A stretch of 64,000 bases of DNA from Aquimarina sp040786285 (GCF_040786285.1 NZ_JBFMKQ010000002.1:310001-374000); one strand, 5' to 3'. Shown: positions 26,435 to 36,065, numbered from the stretch's first letter. The notes: generated by a model not told the origin, from the sequence alone. Numbers and translations are program-made.

Positions 26435-27239
26435 CCGTTTGTCTTATGGCAACCAGGTTGCTTAGTAATTTTTCTAAGTGATCTATATGTAACATATTAG
26501 CACCATCACTTTTAGCATTCGCCGGATCAAAATGCGTTTCCATAAACAGGCCATCTACGCCAGTTACGACTCCCGCACGAGCTATAGTTTCAATCATATC
26601 GGGTCTACCTCCGGTCACTCCGCTGGATTGATTGGGTTGTTGTAGCGAATGGGTCACATCAAGAACTGTTGTTCCATATTGCTTCATGGTTGGGATTCCT
26701 CTAAAATCTACAATCATATCCTGGTAACCAAACATGGTTCCTCGATCTGTAATCATCGCATTATCATTACCAGCATCCTGTACTTTTTTAACCGCATGCT
26801 GCATGGCCTCGGGACTCATAAATTGCCCTTTCTTTAGGTTTACTGTTTTGCCTGTTTTTGCGGCTGCTACCACAAGATCCGTTTGGCGTACTAAAAAAGC
26901 CGGAATTTGTAAAATATCTACATATTCTGCAGCTAAAGCAGCATCTTCATTTTCGTGAATATCGGTTACCGTAGGAACTTCGAATGTTTCCCCTACTTTA
27001 CGTAATATTTTTAAGGCTTTTTCATTTCCAATTCCTGTAAAACTATCAATACGACTGCGATTGGCCTTTTTAAAAGATCCCTTAAAAACATATGGTATTT
27101 TCAGTTTAGAAGTAATAGTAACTACTTTTTCTGCAATACGCAATGCCATTTCTTCTCCTTCGATAGCACAAGGCCCGGCAAGAAGAAAAAAATTGTTGGC
27201 GTTAAGGTGTTTTAAATTAGGGATGTTCTCTAGTTGCAT
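26421..27239 (-). CDS. kdsA: 3-deoxy-8-phosphooctulonate synthase KdsA
   Basis: 272 residues. FLLAGPCAIEGEEMALRIAE at about 18-37, FKGSFKKANRSRIDSFTG, and DRGTMFGYQDMIVDFRGIP are textbook KDO8P synthase blocks. The Cys in AGPCAIEG marks the metal-dependent type. It condenses arabinose-5-phosphate with PEP, the first committed step to Kdo for lipopolysaccharide. Promoter box TATCTTTG at 27259-27266 on the same strand. Confidence 0.95.
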   Translation of the reverse strand: MQLENIPNLKHLNANNFFLLAGPCAIEGEEMALRIAEKVVTITSKLKIPYVFKGSFKKANRSRIDSFTGIGNEKALKILRKVGETFEVPTVTDIHENEDAALAAEYVDILQIPAFLVRQTDLVVAAAKTGKTVNLKKGQFMSPEAMQHAVKKVQDAGNDNAMITDRGTMFGYQDMIVDFRGIPTMKQYGTTVLDVTHSLQQPNQSSGVTGGRPDMIETIARAGVVTGVDGLFMETHFDPANAKSDGANMLHIDHLEKLLSNLVAIRQTVNQL

Positions 27240-27258
27240 GATAGCTTATTTTAAGGTG

Positions 27259-27266
27259 CAAAGATA
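27259..27266 (-). promoter_or_regulatory. -7 box of kdsA
   Basis: TATCTTTG on the minus strand, 19 bases before the kdsA ATG; exact TAnnTTTG match, no clear -33 partner. Confidence 0.5.
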
Positions 27267-27373
27267 GAAGTTTTATTGTGAGAATTAATGCATTATGCAT
27301 AAGAGTTTCCATTGCAAATTCTATGACTTTTTAAATAACATACAAAACATATACAACCTGTCGAAATAACTCG

Positions 27374-27381
27374 TACCTTTG
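27374..27381 (+). promoter_or_regulatory. -7 box of typA
   Basis: TACCTTTG matches TAnnTTTG, 22 bases before the typA ATG at 27404. Confidence 0.5.
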
Positions 27382-27403
27382 CAGCCTTAAAAATGAGGCG
27401 TTT

Positions 27404-29203
27404 ATGACAGCTATAAAGAACATTGCAATAATTGCTCACGTAGATCATGGTAAAACTACGTTGGTAGATAAGATTATGTACCATTGTCAATTATTTCGTG
27501 AAAATGAGAACACAGGTGATTTAATATTAGATAATAATGACCTGGAACGTGAAAGAGGGATTACAATTACTTCAAAGAACGTTTCTGTACTATACAAAGG
27601 GACTAAAATTAATATTATCGATACTCCTGGTCACGCCGATTTTGGTGGTGAGGTAGAACGTGTATTAAATATGGCCGATGGAGTGTTACTTCTTGTCGAT
27701 GCTTTTGAAGGACCTATGCCACAAACTCGTTTTGTGTTACAAAAAGCAATTGACCTTGGTTTAAAACCTTGTGTTGTTGTAAACAAAGTAGATAAAGAAA
27801 ACTGTACTCCAGACGAAGTTCATGAGAAAGTATTTGATCTTATGTTCGAATTAGGAGCAGAAGAGTGGCAGTTAGATTTCCCTACAGTATATGGTTCTGC
27901 AAAGAACAACTGGATGAGTGATGATTGGAAGAACGAAACGGATAACATTGAGCCATTATTAGATATGGTGATCGAACATATTCCTTCTCCTAAAATAGAA
28001 GAAGGTACTCCGCAAATGCTGATTACATCATTAGACTTCTCATCATTTACCGGGCGTATTGCTATTGGACGTCTTCAAAGAGGTGTTTTAACTGAAGGTA
28101 TGCAAGTATCTTTAGTAAAGCGTGACGGAACAATCAAGAAGTCAAAAATTAAAGAACTTCATACTTTCGAAGGTTTAGGAAGAATGAAAGTGGATAAAGT
28201 TGAAGCAGGTGATATTTGTGCTCTAGTAGGACTTGAAGGTTTTGAAATTGGTGATACAGTTGCCGATATAGAAAACCCAGAAGGATTAAAAACTATTGCT
28301 ATCGATGAGCCTACTATGAGTATGTTGTTTACGATCAATGACTCACCTTTCTTTGGTAAGGATGGTAAGTTTGTAACATCAAGACATATTAAGGAGAGAT
28401 TAGCAAAAGAACTTGAAAAAAACTTGGCATTACGAGTAAATGATACCGATAGTGCAGATAAGTTTTTGGTATTTGGTCGAGGTGTACTGCATTTATCAGT
28501 ATTGATAGAAACGATGCGTCGCGAAGGATATGAATTACAAATAGGACAACCACAGGTTATCATTAAAGAAATAGATGGAGTAAAGTGCGAGCCTATAGAA
28601 GAATTAACGATAGATCTTCCTGAGACTGTTTCAGGAAAAGCTGTAGAGATGGTAACCTTGCGTAAAGGTGAAATGTTGAGTATGGAAGCTAAAGGAGATC
28701 GCATGGTGTGTGAATTTATGATTCCGTCAAGAGGAATTATTGGTTTGCGTAACCAGTTGCTTACTGCTACTGCAGGAGAGGCAATTATGGCGCATCGCTT
28801 TAAGGAATATCAACCTTTAAAAGGGGATATCCCAGGTCGTATTAATGGTTCTCTTGTTTCTATGGAAAAAGGATCTGCGATACCATATTCTATAGATAAG
28901 TTACAGGATAGAGGTAAGTTTTTTGTAGACCCGGGAGAAGATATTTATGAAGGACAAGTAATTGGTGAGAACTCACGTGGTGATGATATGACTGTTAATA
29001 TCACTAAAACTAAGAAATTATCTAATGTACGTTCTTCTGGAGCTGATGATAAGGCTAAAATTGTACCTGCAATTAAGTTTTCGTTAGAAGAGGCTTTAGA
29101 ATATATCCAAAAAGATGAATACGTAGAGGTAACGCCGAATCATTTGAGGTTACGTAAAATATACCTGACCGAAGTAGAGCGTAAGCGAAATAAAATAGTG
29201 TAA
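27404..29203 (+). CDS. typA: Ribosome-associated GTPase TypA/BipA
   Basis: 599 residues with the G-domain motifs AHVDHGKTTL (about 11-20), DTPGHADFGGEVERV and NKVD, the EF-G-like domains and the BipA-specific C-terminal segment. TypA is an EF-G/EF4 relative that binds ribosomes under stress and helps 50S assembly. The track from ATG at 27404 gives the family length. A strong terminator follows at 29223-29250. Confidence 0.96.
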   Translation: MTAIKNIAIIAHVDHGKTTLVDKIMYHCQLFRENENTGDLILDNNDLERERGITITSKNVSVLYKGTKINIIDTPGHADFGGEVERVLNMADGVLLLVDAFEGPMPQTRFVLQKAIDLGLKPCVVVNKVDKENCTPDEVHEKVFDLMFELGAEEWQLDFPTVYGSAKNNWMSDDWKNETDNIEPLLDMVIEHIPSPKIEEGTPQMLITSLDFSSFTGRIAIGRLQRGVLTEGMQVSLVKRDGTIKKSKIKELHTFEGLGRMKVDKVEAGDICALVGLEGFEIGDTVADIENPEGLKTIAIDEPTMSMLFTINDSPFFGKDGKFVTSRHIKERLAKELEKNLALRVNDTDSADKFLVFGRGVLHLSVLIETMRREGYELQIGQPQVIIKEIDGVKCEPIEELTIDLPETVSGKAVEMVTLRKGEMLSMEAKGDRMVCEFMIPSRGIIGLRNQLLTATAGEAIMAHRFKEYQPLKGDIPGRINGSLVSMEKGSAIPYSIDKLQDRGKFFVDPGEDIYEGQVIGENSRGDDMTVNITKTKKLSNVRSSGADDKAKIVPAIKFSLEEALEYIQKDEYVEVTPNHLRLRKIYLTEVERKRNKIV

Positions 29204-29222
29204 AACTAAGTATATACAATGT

Positions 29223-29250
29223 AAAACCCCGAGGAATCCTCGGGGTTTTT
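29223..29250 (+). terminator. Terminator after typA
   Basis: Perfect stem AAAACCCCGAGG/CCTCGGGGTTTT with AAT loop and trailing T-run; also usable for the minus-strand peptide 5. Confidence 0.92.
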
Positions 29251-29310
29251 ATTTTGTAGGTAACTAATAAAGGGTCTTCAATCTAATCGGGATACTGCCC
29301 GAAAAGCTTC

Positions 29311-29409
29311 CTATTTCCTCATTGCATATCTACTAGCACCGGGCAATTGCTTTAAAAAAAACTTTAGAGCTTTGAGATCTACAATCATAATTCCGTAAAA
29401 TAATTTCAT
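29311..29409 (-). CDS. Small peptide 5 of the 32-residue family (distant copy)
   Basis: 32 residues on the minus strand, ATG start and TAG stop, 20 kb away from the four-gene array. It begins MKLFYGIM and ends FLKQLPGASRYAMRK. It resembles copy 3 in the first part (FYGI, DLKALK) and copy 1 at the end (GAS.YAMRK), so it bridges the two subgroups. A short stem CGGG/CCCG (29288-29301) follows 9 bases after the stop, recalling the G-run hairpins of the array. Upstream no full TAnnTTTG box is visible (best is TATCTTAA). Two small-RNA candidates sit directly upstream on the same strand. Function unknown. Confidence 0.78.
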   Translation of the reverse strand: MKLFYGIMIVDLKALKFFLKQLPGASRYAMRK

Positions 29410-29548
29410 TTCCCTACTTTTTAAATGATACAATTTTTATCTACTATTAAGATACGATAGAATTTTTGTCGTATTACAACTTAATCCAAGTTTTATAAAA
29501 ATTTTAATACTTGTATAGGAGGAATCAAAATTACATGAAGGGCTAAAA

Positions 29549-29690
29549 ATAAAAAGTCCCGAGTGGGGAAGCTCGGGACATATAGTCGATATTTTGGGGT
29601 ATGATTTGGGGGCTAATCCAAATATCTTGGGGTAATTTCGGGGCTTTTTTATTTTGGGGGTGAAGTGCGTAAAACACTTCTTTAATTTTT
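29549..29690 (-). ncRNA. Putative small RNA, copy A of a tandem pair
   Basis: A minus-strand transcript of about 140 nt is inferred: -7 box TACATTTG at 29697-29704, and a terminator GTCCCGAG-loop-CTCGGGAC followed by T residues at 29546-29579. A 58-bp core (29581-29638) is identical to copy B. It contains four C-runs in RNA sense (GCCCC, ACCCC, GCCCCC, ACCCC). No open frame is conserved between the copies, so it looks non-coding. I do not recognise it as 6S, tmRNA, RNase P or SRP RNA. It lies next to peptide 5. Confidence 0.65.
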
Positions 29691-29696
29691 ACAGTA

Positions 29697-29704
29697 CAAA
29701 TGTA
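29697..29704 (-). promoter_or_regulatory. -7 box of small RNA copy A
   Basis: TACATTTG in minus-strand sense, an exact TAnnTTTG match. Upstream an ACAAGTTCTG string is shared with copy B at the same place and may serve as the -33 region. Confidence 0.55.
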
Positions 29705-29921
29705 AGAATATATATATAAACAGAACTTGTAAAAACCGACAAATAATCGGTAAAATACATTTTATATCGATAAAATACACAAATTATAATGATTTAGCTA
29801 TTTTTACCAGTTGTGCTGAAGTAAAATTTTATACACCTAAAAGTAATACAACTCGTGAATAGAGTCTCTTCGGTCTTTTGTACATAGTTATATATTGATT
29901 GTAGAAGAAATTATAGATCAA

Positions 29922-30062
29922 AAAAAATCCCGAGAGGGGGGCTCGGGACTTATAGTCGATATTTTGGGGTATGATTTGGGGGCTAATCCAAATATCTTGG
30001 GGTAATTTATTGGGGCTTTTCTTTATTTGGGGCGAAATGCCATCAATGCTTTCTTTAATTTT
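29922..30062 (-). ncRNA. Putative small RNA, copy B of a tandem pair
   Basis: Same architecture as copy A: -7 box TACATTTG at 30069-30076, identical 58-bp core at 29951-30008, terminator stem TCCCGAG/CTCGGGA then T-run at 29920-29949. The two repeat units (about 29546-29792 and 29918-30165) are about 370 bp apart and include the promoter-upstream region, so whole transcription units were duplicated. The flanks have drifted while the core is unchanged, which argues for selection on the core RNA. Confidence 0.65.
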
Positions 30063-30068
30063 ATAGTA

Positions 30069-30076
30069 CAAATGTA
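30069..30076 (-). promoter_or_regulatory. -7 box of small RNA copy B
   Basis: TACATTTG in minus-strand sense, in the same context as copy A (shared GTACTNTAAAATTAAAG downstream and ACAAGTTCTG upstream). Confidence 0.55.
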
Positions 30077-30255
30077 AGAAGATACATCGTAACAGAACTT
30101 GTAAAAAGCAACAAATAATCGGTAAAAAGCAATTTATTATCGATGAAAAGCATAAACTATAACGTTTTCGTACTATTTAGACATGTTTTTTCGAAATTAT
30201 TTTTTGATTATTGGCAAATAATTTTGGTAAGATAGTTGACCAGCTACTTTAGAGG

Positions 30256-30939
30256 TTACTCTTTTCTTTGCACAACTTCAAAGACCTTATGGCCATCACA
30301 TTTTAAAGTTTTGGAAGGATACTTAAGCAATAGAGCATAATCATGCGTGGCCATAAGAATGGTATTGCCATTCTTATTAATGTCTTGTAATACTTCCATA
30401 ACTTCAACCGAAGTTTGTGGATCCAGATTTCCGGTAGGCTCATCGGCAAGTATTAATTCGGGATCATTTAATAAAGCCCTTGCTATTGCAATACGTTGTT
30501 GTTCTCCTCCCGATAATTGATACGGAAATTTAAACCCTTTGGTTTTCATGCCTACTTTGTCTAAAACACTATCAATCTTGTCATCCATTGCTATTTCGTC
30601 GGTCCATCCTGTGGCTTTAAGAACAAAGAGTAGATTATCTTTTACCGTTCTATCATTAAGTAATTTGAAATCTTGAAAAACAATACCTAGTTTTCTACGC
30701 AGAAACGGTATTTGATTTTCCTGCAACGTAGGTAAATCAAAATCAACAATACTTCCTTCACCTTCTAACAGAGGGAGATCACCGTATAAGGTCTTCATGA
30801 AACTGCTTTTTCCTGTACCGGTTTTACCAATAAGGTATACAAAATCCCCTTTGTTAACTTCTACATTAACATCAGATAGAATTAGGCTTTCGCGTTGATA
30901 AATTGAAGCATCTTTAAGGCTTAATACCGTATTAGACAT
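30256..30939 (-). CDS. ftsE: Cell-division ABC ATPase FtsE
   Basis: 227 residues. Walker A GKTGTGKSS (about 38-46), ABC signature LSGGEQQRIAIARAL (about 143-157), Walker B LILADEPTGNLDPQ and the H-loop ATHDY. The block GIVFQDFKLLNDRTVKDNL is characteristic of FtsE. With FtsX it forms a complex that activates cell-wall hydrolases at the septum; ftsX is not in this window. It stands alone on the minus strand, downstream of it lie the two small RNAs. Confidence 0.88.
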   Translation of the reverse strand: MSNTVLSLKDASIYQRESLILSDVNVEVNKGDFVYLIGKTGTGKSSFMKTLYGDLPLLEGEGSIVDFDLPTLQENQIPFLRRKLGIVFQDFKLLNDRTVKDNLLFVLKATGWTDEIAMDDKIDSVLDKVGMKTKGFKFPYQLSGGEQQRIAIARALLNDPELILADEPTGNLDPQTSVEVMEVLQDINKNGNTILMATHDYALLLKYPSKTLKCDGHKVFEVVQRKE

Positions 30940-31234
30940 AGTTTATGATTATCAATTAGTACTACTTGGTAAAAGTAAAAAGTTTTCTGGTAAAAAAATG
31001 GGTATCCAAAATAGTTTTTAACGAACTATGAATTGATAACCGGTTTTCGAAGTAAATATTTTAGTTTCAGTACATTTTATGATTAGTAGATTCATAAAGA
31101 ATTCTTAATTATAAATTTTGAGTGTAATTAACTCCAAAAACTTTCGTTATTAGAATGAAAGATTAGGCTATCTTTAACTCAAAATATATCTAAGGGAAAC
31201 GATATTTACTTTTTATACTTTAATCCATAGTTAA
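30940..31234. other. Divergent intergenic region between ftsE and the TPR gene
   Basis: About 295 bp, AT-rich, no gene or strong structure seen. It must hold the promoters of both flanking genes. Confidence 0.6.
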
Positions 31235-34200
31235 ATGAACAAATACATCACCTCGATGCTTTTTGTGATTAGCCTGTCAGTCAATATATCTGCACAGCAA
31301 TCTGCAATCTATACTAACGAATTAGTACTCTATAACCAGGCACTAGAGTTATATAATAACAAACAGTTTCTAGCAGCTCAGACCCTTTTTGATAAAGTAC
31401 GAGATGTTGTAAACGATGAAAATATTGATGCTAACTGTACCTATTATATTGCTAATTGTGCCGTGTGGTTAAATCAAAAAGATGCAGATCAGCTTTTAGA
31501 GGATTTTGTAGTACAATATCCCACTAGTATTAAACGTAATGCAGCGTATCTTGATGCCGCTACCTATTATTTTGATAATGGAAAATATGCATACGCTCGT
31601 AAATGGTATGAGAAAGTCGACGATGCTAACCTTAGCAGAAGAGAAAAAGAAAAATTTAATTTCAATAATGGATATGCCTATTTTAAAATTCAACGATTTA
31701 ACGAAGCAAAGAAGTTCTTAAATCGCGTTCAAGACTCTCCCGAGTATGGTGCAAAGGCTAAATATTATCTTGGTTTTATCGCTTATGAAGGAGATAATTA
31801 TCAGGAAGCCGATAAACTTTTTGATGAAGTCAAAGATCTGGATCAGTACAATAAGAATTTATCGTATTTCCAGAGTGATATGAATTTTAAATCCGGAAAC
31901 TTTGAAGATGCCATAAAAGAAGGACTGGTACAATTACCAAAATCAAAACCTTCAGAAAAATCAGAATTGAACAAAATCATAGGAGAGAGCTATTTCAATC
32001 TTGGGCAATATGAAAAGGCAATTCCATACCTTAAAGAATACAAAGGCCGTAAAGGAAAATGGAATAATACCGATTATTACTACCTTGGGTATGCTTATTA
32101 TAAGAAAGGAGACTATAGTAATGCAATTTCAGAATTTAATAAAATTGTAGATGGGCGTAATGCGACAGCTCAAAACGCCTACTATCACCTGGCAGAATCG
32201 TATCTAAAAACCGATCAAAAACAGCAAGCACTCAATGCCTTTAAGAATGCTTCAGAAATGAATTTTGAAGCCAAGATCAAAGAAGATGCTTTATACAACT
32301 ACGCCAAATTAAGTTATGAGATTGGAAACTCATATGAAAGTACTCCAAACATATTACTTAATTATTTAGACCAATACCCAAATACCGAATTTGAAGATGA
32401 AATAAAAGAACTATTAATTAGCTCATACATTACTTCCAAAAATTATAAAGAAGCAATGGATCTCTTAGAAGGAAGTCGAAATTTTGCAGATAAAGAAGTG
32501 TATCAAAAAGTAGCTTTTTATAGAGGTGTAGAATTATATAATGAAAACAAGTATACTGAGGCAATTACATATTTTGATAAATCTTTGAAAGAACAAGTAG
32601 ATCCTGGTTTTAGCGCTCGAGCTACCTATTGGAAAGCAGAGAGTCATTATCTAATGCAGGATTTTGATGAAGCTTTAATAGGATTTAAGCAATTTCAAGG
32701 AAGTACAGGGGCATCATCGACTATAGAATATGGCCATATTGATTATAATTTAGGATATACATATTTTAAGTTAAAGCAATATCCACAAGCAGCTCAATAT
32801 TTCGAAGCTTTTTCTACAAAAAATGATATAGATCAAAGCAGAGAAACAGATACATATCTTAGACTTGGGGATAGTCACTTTATTTCTAGTAAATACTGGC
32901 CTGCTATGGAGGCGTATAATAAAGCAATCAAAAAAAATGGACCAGATTCTGATTATGCACATTATCAAAAAGCCATTAGTTACGGCTTCGTAAATAAGCA
33001 CGGTCAAAAAATCAAGGATCTCGAAATGTTTTTGTTACAATATCCTCGATCTACATATCGTGATGATGCCATGTTTGCTCTGGGAGATGTATATATTTCT
33101 GAAAATAAAACAGAACGGGGTATTGATGCTTATGATCGTCTGATTAGAGATATGCCCAGAAGTTCATATGTGCCTAAGGCCTTATTAAAACAAGGATTGG
33201 TATTTTATAATGGAGATCAGGGGAATAGAGCTTTATCAAAGTTTAAAAAAGTGGTTGCAGAGTATCCTGGTACAGATGAAGCCATACAAGCGGTAAATAC
33301 TGCTCGGCTTATATATGTAGATCTAGGAAGAACCGATGAATATGCCTCTTGGGTAAAAGGATTGTCTTTTGTAGATGTTAGTGATGCAGATCTGGATAAT
33401 ACCTCGTATGAAGCTGCCGAAAAACAGTTTTTAGAAAGTAATGATAATGCAGCCATCAATGGTTTTGAGAAATACCTAGGTGATTTTCCTAATGGGTTGC
33501 ATGCCTTAAAAAGTCATTTTTACCTGGCTCAGTTATATTTCAAAAAAGGAGATAAAGATGCTACCATACCTCATTATGAATATGTTCTTCAAAAAGATAG
33601 AACCGAATTTACAGAGCAGGCATCGGCAAGGTTATCCCAGGTGTATTTAGAGAATCGTAGTTATCAAAAAGCTATTCCCGTACTGGAACGGTTAGAAAGC
33701 GATGCCGATTATCCACAAAATATTGTCTTTGCACAATCTAATTTGATGAAATCACATTATCAATTACTCAATTATCAAAAAACAATTGAATATGCAGATA
33801 AAGTATTGGCTAATCCTAAGATCCAGAATGATGTAAAAAGTGATGCAAAGATATTTACCGCAAGAGCCGCTTTACAAACTAATGATATGGTTCGTGCCAA
33901 AAGAGCATATGCCGAAGTTCAAAAAATAGCAACAGGAGAACTTGCGGCAGAATCATTGTATTATAATGCCTATTTTAAAAATGAAGAAGGTAATTATAAA
34001 GCTTCTAACGAAACCATACAAAAGCTGGCCAAAGATTTTCCTGGATATCGATTATATGGGTCTAAAGGATTGGTGCTTATGGCCAAAAATTTCTACGGAC
34101 TAAAAGATGCATATCAGGCTACATACATTTTAGAGAGTGTGATTAAAAATTTCTCTGATTACCCCGATGTTGTTGACGAAGCTACAAGTGAGCTTAATAC

Positions 34201-34252
34201 TATCAAAACCGAAGAGTCAAAAACTAATTCATCCATCCAAACCGAGCAGTAA
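31235..34252 (+). CDS. Large secreted TPR-repeat protein
   Basis: 1005 residues with a signal peptide (YITSMLFVISLSVNISA) and TPR units along nearly the full length, seen as repeated W/Y..G.AY.....Y..A..YF patterns such as YYLGYAYYKKGDYSNAISEF and YLRLGDSHFISSKYWPAMEAY. Proteins of this form are periplasmic or outer-membrane scaffolds in Bacteroidota. It is followed 28 bp later by an outer-membrane barrel gene, so the two probably form one complex. No catalytic domain. Confidence 0.88.
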   Translation: MNKYITSMLFVISLSVNISAQQSAIYTNELVLYNQALELYNNKQFLAAQTLFDKVRDVVNDENIDANCTYYIANCAVWLNQKDADQLLEDFVVQYPTSIKRNAAYLDAATYYFDNGKYAYARKWYEKVDDANLSRREKEKFNFNNGYAYFKIQRFNEAKKFLNRVQDSPEYGAKAKYYLGFIAYEGDNYQEADKLFDEVKDLDQYNKNLSYFQSDMNFKSGNFEDAIKEGLVQLPKSKPSEKSELNKIIGESYFNLGQYEKAIPYLKEYKGRKGKWNNTDYYYLGYAYYKKGDYSNAISEFNKIVDGRNATAQNAYYHLAESYLKTDQKQQALNAFKNASEMNFEAKIKEDALYNYAKLSYEIGNSYESTPNILLNYLDQYPNTEFEDEIKELLISSYITSKNYKEAMDLLEGSRNFADKEVYQKVAFYRGVELYNENKYTEAITYFDKSLKEQVDPGFSARATYWKAESHYLMQDFDEALIGFKQFQGSTGASSTIEYGHIDYNLGYTYFKLKQYPQAAQYFEAFSTKNDIDQSRETDTYLRLGDSHFISSKYWPAMEAYNKAIKKNGPDSDYAHYQKAISYGFVNKHGQKIKDLEMFLLQYPRSTYRDDAMFALGDVYISENKTERGIDAYDRLIRDMPRSSYVPKALLKQGLVFYNGDQGNRALSKFKKVVAEYPGTDEAIQAVNTARLIYVDLGRTDEYASWVKGLSFVDVSDADLDNTSYEAAEKQFLESNDNAAINGFEKYLGDFPNGLHALKSHFYLAQLYFKKGDKDATIPHYEYVLQKDRTEFTEQASARLSQVYLENRSYQKAIPVLERLESDADYPQNIVFAQSNLMKSHYQLLNYQKTIEYADKVLANPKIQNDVKSDAKIFTARAALQTNDMVRAKRAYAEVQKIATGELAAESLYYNAYFKNEEGNYKASNETIQKLAKDFPGYRLYGSKGLVLMAKNFYGLKDAYQATYILESVIKNFSDYPDVVDEATSELNTIKTEESKTNSSIQTEQ

Positions 34253-34280
34253 TATTTAAGTTTAAAACGATTTGTATCTT

Positions 34281-36023
34281 ATGATTGGATATTTTCAGAA
34301 AGTAATACCTTTTACTTGCCTTGCACTTATAGGCTGGGGAAGCACAGCACAAGAAAAGGACAAGGAAACACTAGACACCGAACGAGTAGTTATTGTTAAA
34401 GCCTATACGCCTACCATAAGTGATGCTTTTAAGGTGAAATCGACCCCGATTCTTAATGATTCGGTTACCCAGCAAAAAAAACAAGTACGATATAGTATTT
34501 TCTCGGTTCCTGTGGCATCAACTTACACTCCTGCAAAAGGGCGGGCCGCCAATATAGATCGCCCAAAACCCATAGAAATTTATGATAACTATGCTACCTT
34601 GGGGTTTGGTAATTTTACATCGGCTCTGGCAGAATTTTATAGTAATTTTCAGGTAAATCGTTCTGATAACCTTGGACTATATTTACATCATAACTCTTCG
34701 CAAGGAGGGATCGATGAGGTACGGTTAGATGATACGTATTATAATACATTTGTAGATCTTAATTATACGTCACGTAATCGGGATTATACATACGGGATCG
34801 AAGTAGGAGCAGAACATCAATTATATAATTGGTATGGGCTACCCGAAACCCCTGTATTAAGTCAAGAACAGATTAATGCAATTGATCCACAACAAAATTA
34901 TTACGGAGTAAAATTAGGAGGAAAACTTCAGTTTGATGATCTATATATTAAAAAAGCGTCCTTAAACTATCGATTTTTTGGAGATGCGCTAAAGTCTATA
35001 GAGCATCATGTAGTGGTTAAGCCTACTTTCGAGTTCGAAATGGGAAATTCTTTAATTACTACAGGTTTTGTTGTAGATTATCTTAACGGAAGTTTTGAGC
35101 GCGACCTTGATCCGGTTACGCAAACTCCCAATGAATATGGTATTCTTAACCTAGGTGTAAACCCGAGTTTAGTGATATTGCGAGACAATCTTACCGTAAA
35201 TTTGGGAGCAGCACTATATTATAGTATCGATACAGAAAACGAGGATAACGATTTCTTTATATATCCTAAAGTCACAGCTTCGTATCGATTATTAGATGAA
35301 TCTGTGGTTGCTTATGGAGGATTAGAAGGAGAATTACGTCAAAATACCTATAGAGATGCCGTACAAAAGAACCCTTTTGTATCACCAACCTTAATTATTG
35401 AGCAAACAAGTACAGTATACGACGCTTATGTGGGGTTAAAAGGACAAATATCTGATGTAGTGAGCTATAATGTTAGAGGAAGTTATGTTTCTGAAGACGA
35501 AAAACCTTTATTTGTTAATAATTCAAGACCGATAGTTCAGGTTGAAGGATATGATTATGGAAATTCTTTTTCATATCGTTATGATGATATCACGACATTG
35601 GTAGGTTATGGGGAGTTAAACTTTGAAATCAGTAAAAAGTTCAAATTAGGGGCTTCTGCAGAATATTTTAACTATAGTACCGAAGATGAGCAAGAAGCAT
35701 GGAATTTACCCGAAGTAAAAGCGTCTGTATTGGTAGATTATCAAATTAATAAACAATGGTTTTGTGGCGCGCAATTGTTTTATGTAGGAGAGCGAAAAGA
35801 TATTGATAATAGTGCAGTAGCGGCACCAATATTTGCCCAATCTACCGTTATTTTGGATTCGTATTTTGATGCCAATATAAACCTTGGATATCGCTTAAAT
35901 GATCAGCTTTCTTTCTTTGTAAGAGGAAATAACCTGGCTGGCAATAATTATGAGCGTTGGGTAGATTTTCCTGTTCAAGGGGTACAACTATTAGGTGGCG
36001 CTACGTATAAGTTTGATTATTAA
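34281..36023 (+). CDS. Outer-membrane beta-barrel (TonB-receptor-like, no plug) protein
   Basis: 580 residues from the ATG at 34281; a TTG three codons upstream is less likely. A short signal (VIPFTCLALIGWGSTAQ), then a linker rich in Pro/Thr (VVIVKAYTPTISDAFKVKST) and about sixteen amphipathic strands ending in YERWVDFPVQGVQLLGGATYKFDY, with C-terminal aromatic Tyr as barrel insertion signal. A plug domain is not visible, unlike true TonB-dependent receptors. Its tight coupling to the TPR gene upstream suggests a barrel plus periplasmic scaffold pair. Confidence 0.85.
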   Translation: MIGYFQKVIPFTCLALIGWGSTAQEKDKETLDTERVVIVKAYTPTISDAFKVKSTPILNDSVTQQKKQVRYSIFSVPVASTYTPAKGRAANIDRPKPIEIYDNYATLGFGNFTSALAEFYSNFQVNRSDNLGLYLHHNSSQGGIDEVRLDDTYYNTFVDLNYTSRNRDYTYGIEVGAEHQLYNWYGLPETPVLSQEQINAIDPQQNYYGVKLGGKLQFDDLYIKKASLNYRFFGDALKSIEHHVVVKPTFEFEMGNSLITTGFVVDYLNGSFERDLDPVTQTPNEYGILNLGVNPSLVILRDNLTVNLGAALYYSIDTENEDNDFFIYPKVTASYRLLDESVVAYGGLEGELRQNTYRDAVQKNPFVSPTLIIEQTSTVYDAYVGLKGQISDVVSYNVRGSYVSEDEKPLFVNNSRPIVQVEGYDYGNSFSYRYDDITTLVGYGELNFEISKKFKLGASAEYFNYSTEDEQEAWNLPEVKASVLVDYQINKQWFCGAQLFYVGERKDIDNSAVAAPIFAQSTVILDSYFDANINLGYRLNDQLSFFVRGNNLAGNNYERWVDFPVQGVQLLGGATYKFDY

Positions 36024-36065
36024 ATATTAGGAACTATCTTTAGTTAATTTCAATTGAATCGAACT

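Noticed and set aside
28159..28704. Long minus-strand frame inside typA
   Set aside because: typA is an unambiguous conserved gene; the antisense frame has no recognisable protein character.
29829..30071. An 80-codon minus-strand frame across small RNA copy B
   Set aside because: It runs through the terminator and core of the RNA unit, and the same frame is not kept in copy A, so it is unlikely to be coding.
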